From positions 9,799,001 to 9,863,000 of the forward strand of contig NC_083507.1 of NCBI RefSeq assembly GCF_032362555.1: 64,000 nt of DNA. The letters run 5' to 3'. The notes beneath the pieces are model-generated. The model searched no databases. It was not told the origin of the DNA and worked only from the letters and a program-made list of their open reading frames with translations. The stretch comes from Amyelois transitella (Eukaryota > Arthropoda > Insecta > Lepidoptera > Pyralidae). Below, one piece after another: positions 54,801 to 64,000 of the stretch. Each line of letters begins with the position of its first letter. The stretch's first letter is position 1. Made by a program: the position numbers and the translations under genes.

Positions 54801-57800
54801 GCAAAATCTTTGTTCATTAAAAACAAAATAAGTAATGCTCCTAACAAAACAAAGGAAACCTGGAGTGTTATAAACAAGAAAACTGGTAGAAGTAATTTTA
54901 AAGACAATATTAATGAAATTAAATTTAATGATAGGAAAATTACCTCTACAACAGAAATAGTAAATTTATTTGAACATTTTTTTACAAATATACCGTTGGA
55001 ATTAACTTCTAATATTGACTCATGCCCTAATGAAGCTGAAATTCTACTTAAAAATAATGTCAGCATTTGCAGTTCCAAATTTAAATTCTTAAATATTGAC
55101 CCTACTGACATTATTAATACCTTTAAAGAACTTAATCTGAAAAAGTCTGAGGATTATTGGGGTATGTCGGTTGTTGTGATATGTCATATTATAAATATTA
55201 TAGCTGGGGACTTAGCTTATATATTCAATAATTGTGTTGACCAAGGGATATTTCCAAATTTAATGAAGTATAGTAAACTAATTCCATTATTCAAGAAAGG
55301 TGAAAAATCAGATCCTGGTAATTATAGACCAATCTCAATTTTACCAATTTTGAGCAAGGTGTTCGAGAGAATCATGCTTAATCAAATGCAGCGTTACTTT
55401 AAGTCTAATAAATTATTTCATAGTCAGCAATACGGCTTTACTGAGGGGAAATGTACAACAGATGCAGGTGTGGCTCTTGTCACTCATATTCTCAATGCAT
55501 GGGAAGACTCACAGGATGCCATCGGAGTGTTTTGCGATCTGACCAAAGCATTTGATTGCGTAGATCATAGAACTCTTCTGCTCAAGCTCGCTCATTACGG
55601 GTTCGATACTGCTGCCGTTGAACTAATTAAATCATATCTTAGTGATAGATTACAGACGGTAGATTTAAATAATACAAAATCTAAAGGAGCGACGGTAAAA
55701 ATTGGGGTACCGCAAGGTTCCATTTTGGGACCTTTTCTCTTTCTGATATATATCAACGACCTGCCTTGCATGATTGAGAAACAGACTGGCATCGTGTTGT
55801 TTGCAGATGATACGTCACTAATTTTTAAAATGAACCGCCGTAGCGAAATCTGTGATGATGTGAATAGCACTTTAGCCGCCATCTCTAACTGGTTTACAAT
55901 CAACAACTTACTGTTAAATGCAAATAAGACCCAATGCATTAAGTTTACACTTCCCAATGTGCGGCAGGCAAATGTGGATATTAGTATAAATAGTAAAAGA
56001 TTAGATTTTGTTGATAGTACTACTTTCTTAGGAATAACATTAGATTCAAATTTGAAATGGCATGCTCACATTTTAAAACTTTCTAAAAGGCTTAGTTCTG
56101 CAGCATACGCTATTCGTCGTATTAGGCATTTGACGGATGTGGCAACTGCTAAGCTAGTATATTTTAGTTATTTTCATAGTTTAATGTCATATGGTCTACT
56201 GCTTTGGGGATCAGCAGCAGACATACAAACTATTTTCATTTTACAAAAAAGGGCAATTCGATATATCTACGGTCTTAAACAAAGAGATTCCCTTAGAGAT
56301 TTTTTCAAAAACCTAAATATTTTAACTTTGCCCTCCCAATACATATTCGATAACATCATGCATGTTAGGAAAAACTTAGACTCTTTCAAAAAAGTAGGTG
56401 AATGTACTAGTAGATCACTGCGGAACAATTACAAGTTGTCGATCCCAGCACATCGGCTGGCTAAGGTAGGGAAATCATTTCTTATTAATTGTATAAGATT
56501 TTATAATAAATTACCAAAAAGTGTTCTTGAAATGAATGATAGAAAATTCAAACAGTATATTAAAGTTGAGCTTTGTAGGAAAGCCTATTACAGCACGGAT
56601 GATTATATTAATGATAAACATGTGTGGCCCGAGCTGGACATAATGGCCTCTTAAATGCTTGTGTATTTTTGACATGATCTGGACATAATTTGTACAGTAT
56701 GTACATATTTTATTTTATATTTATTTTATTTGACGAAATATTCGTATTGACATAATCAGTTCTACATTCATACATGTTTTTTAATGTAGACAATGTGCAT
56801 TCGTCCACGATTTAGATTTAAGAGATCTATATTTGTAAATTGACGTCCTATGAAAATGCTGCAGTGTAGTTTGTTCCGCCGCTTCTTCTACACATGCGCT
56901 TTGGAAGCGGTAGTAGTTATAATTAGATTTAAGTTATGTGACGTCAATAAGTGATACCTTGTATCCAATTTTGAAAATAAATCTATTCTATTCTATTCTA
57001 TTCTATTCGATGTTTATTTAGGCTGTAAAAGTTTTTATTAAAAAAAAAAATATTGAGTTTGTATCTCATACCATAACCATGCTCTTGGGGCTAGCTCAAT
57101 CAATCATCTGTTTGATATTTATTACATTTATACAGAGACAAAATGCCAATCCTTGATTTTCACTTAGTAATCATAAGATTGGTGTTTCCATACAGAAATA
57201 CAGTTTAACCACATGGGGATAATAATTATACTTACATTGATAACTTTAATGTGAATTGTAGACATGATGAATGGATAAGCGTTAGCAGCCCTCGTCTAAG
57301 ACCTCAGGGTTCAGCACCAAATACCCCAGTAGGTACTCCTCAGACCAGCAATCCTCTTAATGAAGCTCCAGGTACCACAACTTCTGAACCTGATCCGGTT
57401 ATAGAAATCAAGGAGGAGTCTAAAGAGGATAAAGTAAAAGTCACTTATGTGGTTGGAGAGAGGTGCCTGGCACGTTGGAGAGACAATAGGAGATTTATCG
57501 CGACTATTACCAAGGACTTAGGAGATGGTAAAAATATTAATTTGTTACCATTACTCTTGGTTTGAAATATATGTGTTGTTTTCTTATGACTTAAATATTA
57601 AATAAAAAGTTTTTATATAAAAGATTTTATAATGATATAATTAAGAATTGGTTTAAATTTCGAAAGGAAACAAAAACAAGTTACATCACATACTGAAAAT
57701 CTATATGGCCATGAAAATATATTCAATTATCTAGTGAATGTTAAAAAAAATCTCACTTGAATAATATTTATAAGTTTTAGTAACCAATGAAATAATATAT

Positions 57801-60800
57801 TATTTAAAAATAATACAGGTAATAATACAGGTTTTACACGTACCTTTATTTTGTCACGGACGTTTCAAATCATGTTACAGTGATCTTGGTTTGCATGCAA
57901 CTAATAAATATAAAATTTTAATTAACATTTGATCAATTTGAACTTCACAGGTCGTTACGAGATCGCATTCGACGACGGTTTTCAATGGAAATGCTCTGTA
58001 TCGAGATTATACAAATACAAGGACAATATAAGTATAGATACAGGTTCCGTTACTCCCAGTACATCAGTTCCATCTCCGATCCAACACGGGGCTGGTCCGA
58101 GCACCGCAACATTACCATACCATACACATTTGTTCGACCCTAACCGCGATTATTTAGGTTCAAAAAGCGAGAGGCGCGAAATGAAACGAAAGTTGAATAT
58201 AAAAGAGATATTCAATATTGGGCAAAAGAAAAGGAAGAAAATGCCTGAAGAAAAACCACCGAAAGTAACGCCGCCGAAGGTAGCCACGCCCAAGGTGGCG
58301 CCGCCGAAGAAACCAAAGACAGAGAAAAGGAAAATTTCTTCAACACCGGCTGAAACTGTTAAAAAATCAACAGGTGATGTTCCAGGTAAGAATATTTTGG
58401 ATGGAGTAGAAAGTTATAGTACGGTAACCGAGTCATCTAAAACTTTGATTGATCGGCGTTAATTTTAACAGGCATCTTGGAAACTAAAAGTTATTCATTA
58501 ATATGTTATTACTTTTAAACATTTTCAAAATTAGAGCTTTGCCAAATCCAATATCCAAAGTTATTTGTCGTGTTTTCATGTACAAATAGCTTTCCTATTG
58601 GATATATGTATGTATAGTAACAGAAAAGTTTTGGAATATGTATTAAAGCTTTGTTTTATTAATGTATTTAAACATTTCACAGAGGCTGTAGCTTCAATAA
58701 TCGGAACAGTTAATCAGGAACAGTCAGTTAAAGTCGAGGAGAAAGATAACTTAGATTCCGATGCTCCTGAATCTGTGCCTTCTATTCCGGTTAAAGAAGC
58801 TAATGATGTTAAATCTAAAGTTGAGGATATTGTTAATAATAAATCAGCAGAATCTCCCAATATTAGTCCTATACCTGAAAATGAAGAAGTTGATGTCGAT
58901 ATGAAATTTGATAATGAGACAACAACTGAAAAGAATGCATGTGTTGATAATGAGTCATTCACTAGTGAAACTATCGATGATAAATCACCATTAGTTAAAA
59001 ACGAAACATCAGTTATTGAAACCAAAACTGAAAAAGAAGCTGATCATAAAGATGTCAATGAGACAATAAAAACCGAAAATTCAATAATTGCCAAGACTGA
59101 ACAAATTGAAAGTTCACCAAGTATAGTAAGTATGCACAGAATTTTAAAGTATTTCATACGATATTAAATTAATTTTAGAATTCCATGAAAAATAATCTAA
59201 CTTTTTATTCCTAAACAAATAGATACCCGATGGAGAAGTGATGTTTGAAAAGTTCGAGAAGCAAGACGAAGTGAAACACGAGGAGGTCATAGACAAAATT
59301 AAAGAGGTCATTACAAAAATAGAGGATGATTTGAACAAAGTTGAAGTATGTTCGCCGAAAGTCGAGATCAAAGATGAGATTAAAACGGAGGATGTAAAAG
59401 AGGTAGTGAAAGAGAAAAATAAGAAGAAGGGTAAAAAATTGAGGTTGTTGCAGGAGAAGAAAGTGAAGAAGCAAGTGGAGAAGGTGAAGAATGAGTTGGA
59501 GGTGATGAAGCGGCAGGTGGAAGAGATGAGGAAGCAGATGTTGATGAAGGAGGCAGATGGGCCGTTGCAGATGCCGGAAAGTTTCCTTCTGCCGGGTGAG
59601 TGGTGCTGCAAATGGGTGAACGGCCAGCCGGTGGGGAAAGTATGCGAGCTGGAAACGGAGCCCCGGGAAGGAGCTAAAATAGGACTGCCGAGAAGAAGTG
59701 TGCAGGTAAGCAGTTTGTTTTGTTATTTTTATATCCAACCCTGTTATAATTTATTTTGGATTGGTTCCTCTGATTATGTTGTGCCAAAACAATCGTCTAT
59801 AGAGGGAACGATGATTGGGGCTCGATCTCCATAAAGGGAAGGTCTTCCGCCTGGCATGTTATGCCTGGGGAACCGCAGCTCCAACTATGTTGAGTCAGAG
59901 GTTTTATTTATGCTTTGATCCGTGAAATCTTTGCTTGCGCGATTTAGTTTTCGCGCTGTGATAGGCTTTGTGGCGTGGGATACTGTAATGTTGCCATAGA
60001 CTCTTCGCTGTTATTGGTTGAGCGCGTCGTGTTCTCACTATGCTTGGTTTGATAGTGTGTGACTAGTGTAGTGAGTAGTGACTTTTGTGATGTCACATGT
60101 TCTTTCTGGATTGTCACATCTGTTACTGTTGTATGGATTATAATTTTTGAAAATGGATTTTATAATTTTAATGTTTACCTATTGTTTTTTATTTCCATAA
60201 ACAGTAGAGTAGTTTCGTCTTCTTATCAACATATAGCATAAGTAGTAGTGGGTAGTGTAGCTAACTTTAATTTAAACGAAAATTACATACTTTGAAACTA
60301 AATATGTTTTAGGTTGAGGATAAACGTTTACCTGAAGGCTGGACTAAGCACATGGTACGCAGGAGTCTGGGACATTCAGCAGGGAAATGGGATGTCGTTT
60401 TAGTTAGGTGAGGTTCTCATAAATTTCTGAAAATAAAGACCATACTCATCTAAGTTTTAAATTTTAAGCATACAAATTTATTATTCTTTTTTTTGTAAGA
60501 AATACAAGTTGGTTAAATCTTCAATTTTCAAAGCTAAAAGACTCTTGATACTCTTGTACTCTTCAAACGATCGTTTTAATGTGAATTGATGAAACAATTC
60601 ACCGCTGACCAAACAAAAAAGAAAGTAAACATAGACTTGCGATTTTATTCTTTTTCTCCCTTTAATCTTGGCTTGTTCTAAGCGAGATATTGCTGGCTCT
60701 GTCTTCCCCGTAGTGGACGTGAATATATGTATATTATTTTTGTTTTAGTCCCGACAACCGCCGATTCCATACGAAGACTGACATGCGTAACTATTTGGAG

Positions 60801-63690
60801 AACAATCCTAGCGAACATCTGAAGGAATATGAGCATGCGTTGATGGACTTCGGGGTTCACCTCAAGCTGTCTCGAAGAATGGGCTGGTTTACTAACACAC
60901 CTGGTAATATTCGGAAATTTCTTGTAATTATAAATTAAATATTATGTAAGTGCATATATTAAAAAGGACACTGATTAACTGACCAATCATCGCACAGTAA
61001 AAACACAAAGTTTCAAGTAAACGACGGCGCCCCAAGCCCCATAAACCTAAGGGGCGCAATAAGAGAAAATTTAATAAAAGTTCCGCAGAAACTGTGAATT
61101 ATGTATTATTGGTAATTCAAATGCTTACAGTTTTTATAATTTGTTTAAAATGTAATTTATCCTCAACAATTTTAACCCCTTCATTGAGATTATAAGACTA
61201 CGACATTCATTATATCTAGTATCATTATATATATAGTATCATTCTTAACTTATAAATTTAAGATTCTTATTGAAGCCGATGGGCTAGCAATCTTTAAAAA
61301 TCTGAATCTGAAATCCATTACCAAGCCATCCAGCTGAATGTGACCTTTCAGTCTTTTTAAGACCATTGTCTTTGTCTACTCTCTAAAGACAATACAATTA
61401 TCTTTCTTACTATTCCAGGTGGAACTGATGACATCCCTGTAGTGACTCTTCCCGCTGGGACGCTAATCAGCACGTCGCCGTTAGTGAAACGCAGGAAATT
61501 GGGGCTCAAGAGGCCTCATCCGATCAAAGGAAAGGAGAAGAAGAAGCTGAAACTAGCGCGATCCAAGACTTCGGGTCATGTGAGTTTACTGTTACCGTAA
61601 TTAATTAAATTACTTGTATAAATACATTAAGTATTAATTAAATTACTTGTATAAATACTCTAAAATACAAATAAAATCTAATTTCGTTGTGTGAAGCCGG
61701 CAAAACTTTGAGGAAAAAATGTTAATTAAATAATTAATTTCAGCGTCCTGCAGCAGATAGTCTCGCGGCGACGGGTTCAACTGGTGGCGACTATAGCGGG
61801 GTGGACGCGGCTGAGCTCCTCCCGCCGGACGATCCGCCTTTAGAAGATGGCTATGGTAAGTTTTACAAGATTTTTCCTAAATTTGTCAAATAAGATGCAC
61901 GTTAAGTTGTTAGCTTCGGGCTCCATTTAGTTTGGCAACTCTTTGATATCAGTTTTCGGATGTTTTATTTCTGTAAACAACTTAAATAAAAGACCCGTTA
62001 TGTTATCAAATAGGCCCTACAATTCGATTACTTGAATACGAGTGATTTATTTATAATTTTTTTTTCGTTCTTCTTCAGTATATGTCGGCTCACTAAAAGT
62101 GCAAATCATTGACAACCTCCTCCGCTGCCCGGCAGAGGGTTGCTTCAAAAACTTTCGTAACAATACTCTCATAAAAATGCACATAAAGCATTACCACAGG
62201 GAACTGCGAAAGATGTTGGGCAGGACGCCCAAAGTGGCCGATTTGGCGAGCGCCCGAGCCTTGCCAACTGATGTACCCACCCCAAGAGGCAGAGAACCAG
62301 AATTGAAAACGATTAAAGTCAAAATTTCAAGGCTACCAAAGAAAGAGGAGCCTAAAGTAGAAGTGAAAACGGAAATAGAAACACCAACAACTCCAGTCAA
62401 AGATTTTGATATACCAAAACAGGACTCGCCCAAATTAAGGCATGCCTTAAGCAATAAACCAGTAAGAAGGCCCAAAGTATTATTACCGGTTCGAAGAGTT
62501 GAACCGGACTACGAGCCGGTTGAAGAAATGGTGGTAGATGACTCAATATCGGAACCTATAAATTTGATCGATCCGCAAGATTTTGAAGCGGCTATATCAA
62601 CACATACGGTTACCAAGCCAGTTAATTTTGAAAAGAAAGTTATAAGTGATGATGATGAATGGTATGCTATGAATTCAGATATGGAGACTCAGTCGAGTTT
62701 CCCAAGGTCAGGGAGTCCCGACTCCAAGAGTATGGATCAGAAACCAGTATCGTCAGAGTCTAATGAGGAACAACAGAAGATGGATATGTACACGTACACC
62801 GAAAGTGAGTTAAACTATACTACAGTTTTATTACTCTGTACGGCATGCACGGTATTTTTTGCTTATGAGGTTCAATTGTATGTTTATTATCACTGCTGCG
62901 AATGTCGCTTCAAATTCTAATGTTGCCTGCTGCTATTGAGTTAAGCCCACATATTTTAAGCTTTTTATATGGTGACATTGTCCGTTTACTCTCGACTGAG
63001 ATCTCTGAGATGACACTCGACATAGATCTTTATAGCATATAGAATGTCATGACTGCTGCCGCTACAGCATAGTTGGCTTCAGGGCTCAATGCTTTGTATT
63101 TTTTTGTATATACGGCATGATAAATCGATCAAAATATTAATGGTTAGGAAAACATTATGTGTGTGGCTCTAAACCAGAAAACTTTTTATCTTAGTTCAGC
63201 TATTCCACTTGTTAGACAGAACAAAAGAAATATCTCATCGAATTGGTGTTTTCACATCGTCACAAGTTCCTAAATTTATAATTAAATTTATTCCCAACTT
63301 TCGAATCGTATGGAATTCAAACGCCATCTAGTGGCACTCGCTAACAAAATTCAACTACCCTCCACCGATGACTTTTTACATAACCTCTATGTTTATTACA
63401 TGCTAAAACACGCACGCAAGTAATAGCAACCTGAAAAACTGGTTCAAGACAAGTTACAATTAAAAATTATTTCGAACCAATTTTTTCACATGCGTGGTGT
63501 AAAATCGGTTCAGCATATTGTCGCTACCATCGTTTCAGACGGAGAACGCATAAAGATCGTTCATATGAAGCGGGAGGAGATCATAAACTGCCACTGCGGG
63601 TTCCGCGAGGAGGACGGGCTGATGGTGCAGTGCGAGCTGTGTCTGTGTTGGCAACACGCGCTGTGCCACAACATTCAGAAGGAGTCTGAG
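51869..63690 (+). CDS. MBD-R2: MBD-R2/PHF20-type chromatin protein, 3' end outside window
   Basis: Thirteen exons in consistent phase: 51869-52100, 52507-52950, 53427-53559, 57262-57527, 57951-58385, 58683-59125, 59223-59705, 60313-60407, 60749-60903, 61419-61579, 61744-61855, 62079-62804, 63539-63690; about 1279 residues so far. Order: THAP zinc finger (CSIRNC..SFVCSRHF, closing SIPSIF), acidic linker, Tudor (SVGSHVEAKDFSEYWYPAEI), second Tudor/Agenet (DLGDGRYEIAFDDGFQWKC), basic and coiled-coil stretches, MBD (LPEGWTKHMVRRS, KWDVVLVS), C2H2 finger (CPAEGCFKNF) and the start of a PHD finger (CHCGFREEDGLMVQCELCLC). Drosophila MBD-R2 has this architecture and is a subunit of the NSL acetyltransferase complex at housekeeping promoters; human PHF20 lacks THAP. 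The frame ends with a donor at 63690; the rest of the PHD finger lies beyond the edge. Confidence 0.92.
52998..53212 (+). mobile_element. RTE-derived short element, diverged
   Basis: GTAGTTCTCAGCACTTTAGA, CCCATGGATGTCGTAAAAGG, GCTAGCAACCTGGCAC and GATTCTCAATTCCATCATT. In MBD-R2 intron 2. Confidence 0.82.
53640..57009 (+). mobile_element. Long non-LTR retrotransposon (Jockey/CR1-like)
   Basis: Contains a 963-codon endonuclease/RT ORF, then about 350 bases of 3' UTR closing with AATAAATCTATTCTATT in a (TCTAT)n tail at 57009. The left border is not resolved; an imperfect stem (AGAATCATCA / TGATGATTCT, about 53721-53751) lies just before the ORF. No target-site duplication could be found by eye. 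It sits in MBD-R2 intron 3, sense orientation. The 3' UTR copy at 19003-19254 shows a recently mobile family. Confidence 0.85.
53763..56654 (+). CDS. LINE endonuclease/reverse transcriptase ORF
   Basis: 963 codons without interruption. Endonuclease: IVHQNIQGLPGK at the start, TEHWI, VVCGDFNIDI and KLPSDHCG. Reverse transcriptase: NYRPISILPILSKVFERIML, GVFCDLTKAFDCVDHRTLLL, GVPQGSILGPFLFLIYINDL and the catalytic FADDTSLIF. The motif style (hQNIxG start, FADDT) places it in the Jockey/CR1 group, distinct from the RTE copy upstream. An ORF1, if the family has one, was not seen, so the 5' end may be truncated. The ORF could be competent for RT. Confidence 0.88.
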   Translation: MWFKLNHRTKGRTNELKIVHQNIQGLPGKELIIDLFNEKMDVNMVCLTEHWILEGELMPSLNNFNAVSCFRRGSAIRGGSVIYVKNGHRCKERHDIVRLSLERCVEVSCAELEEHIVICIYSPPNSSIMDFLNVMEEVLIVATKSNKKVVVCGDFNIDILVSSTVTIQFLNLFKCFNLDNAFLEPTRFTATSAKCIDNVFSEQKPNNKNVFSKLPSDHCGQLVTFSTKRSTRDGLIMCRPITAHKINKFTSSLENKICAVTYTGSDPNGHYNKLFTTISDAYSKTFIQKKRKCNNNFKFNEWATVGIYKSRKTLYDLYAQKQYRFESGFVDHVRNYSKIFKKVCLHAKSLFIKNKISNAPNKTKETWSVINKKTGRSNFKDNINEIKFNDRKITSTTEIVNLFEHFFTNIPLELTSNIDSCPNEAEILLKNNVSICSSKFKFLNIDPTDIINTFKELNLKKSEDYWGMSVVVICHIINIIAGDLAYIFNNCVDQGIFPNLMKYSKLIPLFKKGEKSDPGNYRPISILPILSKVFERIMLNQMQRYFKSNKLFHSQQYGFTEGKCTTDAGVALVTHILNAWEDSQDAIGVFCDLTKAFDCVDHRTLLLKLAHYGFDTAAVELIKSYLSDRLQTVDLNNTKSKGATVKIGVPQGSILGPFLFLIYINDLPCMIEKQTGIVLFADDTSLIFKMNRRSEICDDVNSTLAAISNWFTINNLLLNANKTQCIKFTLPNVRQANVDISINSKRLDFVDSTTFLGITLDSNLKWHAHILKLSKRLSSAAYAIRRIRHLTDVATAKLVYFSYFHSLMSYGLLLWGSAADIQTIFILQKRAIRYIYGLKQRDSLRDFFKNLNILTLPSQYIFDNIMHVRKNLDSFKKVGECTSRSLRNNYKLSIPAHRLAKVGKSFLINCIRFYNKLPKSVLEMNDRKFKQYIKVELCRKAYYSTDDYINDKHVWPELDIMAS
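57010..57261. other. MBD-R2 intron 3, right part
   Basis: AT-rich intron remnant between the LINE tail and the acceptor GAATTGTAG at 57261. Nothing else seen. Confidence 0.5.
59706..60312. other. MBD-R2 intron 7 with a GC-richer island
   Basis: About 59770-60060 is markedly richer in G/C than other introns here (TTCCGCCTGGCATGTTATGC, TGGGGAACCGCAGCTCC). No frame, no known repeat recognised. It may be an unrecognised element fragment. Confidence 0.4.
61258..61400 (+). mobile_element. RTE-derived short element, worn 3' half
   Basis: GATGGGCTAGCAATC, AATCCATTACCAAGCC, CAGCTGAATGTGACCTTTCA and GTCTTTTTAAGACCATTGTC. In MBD-R2 intron 9, ending just before the exon 10 acceptor. Confidence 0.75.
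63322..63334 (-). promoter_or_regulatory. CTCF-core-like motif
   Basis: Minus strand reads CCACTAGATGGCG, a full match to the CTCF core CCASYAGRKGGCR. In MBD-R2 intron 12. CTCF exists in insects, but binding here is inference; a 13-base degenerate match can also arise by chance. Confidence 0.4.
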
Positions 63691-64000
63691 GTATGGCTTA
63701 CAAAAATTTATTGTTTAAAATTAATACAAGTTATTTTATTAATGTAAAATAGATACAATATAATAAATTATCACACCTAAAGATTAGATTAATGATTCTT
63801 ATTTCATTTACCATTCGAGAGCATAGCGTAATTTGGAATCGAAGACTTGATTTAGTCATTGTATTGCTCAACCCTAGTTCATTGATTGATATGATATGAT
63901 ATCCAATAAAAAATAGGGGGCCTTTCCTTGCACCTCGCATTATTTTAGCGATTTTGTTTCGTACTATAATTAATCACAATAAAACACGCAACGTTTGCGC
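63691..64000. other. MBD-R2 intron 13, cut by window edge
   Basis: AT-rich, no further exon seen; begins with the donor GTATGG. Confidence 0.5.

Noticed and set aside
59770-60060. GC-rich intron segment considered as an exon or element
   Set aside because: No open frame in phase with exons 7 and 8, and no recognised element ends.

Overview
This window is eukaryotic DNA, most likely from a moth or butterfly. It is AT-rich, its genes have small exons with GT-AG introns, and it carries a tRNA-derived SINE and many short repeats of types common in lepidopteran genomes. Nothing bacterial, no CRISPR array, no rRNA gene and no true tRNA gene was seen. Exon structures below were built by hand from splice sites, reading phase and remembered family resemblance. 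No database search was possible.

Layout, left to right. 1-1549: tandem 984-bp units holding a SINE. About 2492-9224 (+): a large type II membrane protein with a His/Asp-rich stalk, a SEA domain, an EGF module and a Pro/Glu repeat. 10895-14350 (-): a seven-finger C2H2 protein. 15174-26976 (+): an SLC19 folate/thiamine-type transporter whose exon 5 is partly triplicated and whose intron 5 holds a full-length RTE-type LINE. 29220-29402 (-): an SMCO4-like 60-residue membrane protein. 31104-32764 (-): a PLPP6-like polyprenyl/presqualene diphosphate phosphatase. 33746-35651 (+): a small orphan protein. 36464-37938 (+): ribosomal protein L10a. 38546-41220 (-): mitochondrial ribosomal protein S14. 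41520-45575 (+): FANCD2 in one exon. 46701-47891 (-): ribosomal protein P1. 48775-51165 (-): SGSM3-type RUN/TBC/SH3 protein in one exon. 51869 to beyond the right edge (+): an MBD-R2/PHF20-type chromatin protein (THAP, Tudor, MBD, C2H2, PHD), with a second long-ORF LINE in intron 3.

The genes are mostly housekeeping and do not form one pathway: translation (RpL10a, RpP1, mRpS14), DNA repair (FANCD2), chromatin (MBD-R2), membrane traffic (SGSM3), lipid and vitamin handling (PLPP6, SLC19). Four pairs are head to head (zinc finger/SLC19, PLPP6/orphan, mRpS14/FANCD2, SGSM3/MBD-R2) and probably share promoters. Two non-coding stretches near promoters are dense in TATCGATA/CGATA motifs.

I found no convincing undescribed multi-gene system. 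The most notable signals are: the in-frame recent duplication of a transmembrane exon in SLC19; a short element that shares both ends with the resident RTE LINE; two LINEs with long open frames; several near-perfect fold-back hairpins; a glutamine where the TBC arginine finger is expected in SGSM3; and a SEA protein with an intact G-S-V-I-V self-cleavage motif, a metal-binding-like stalk and a furin-like site.
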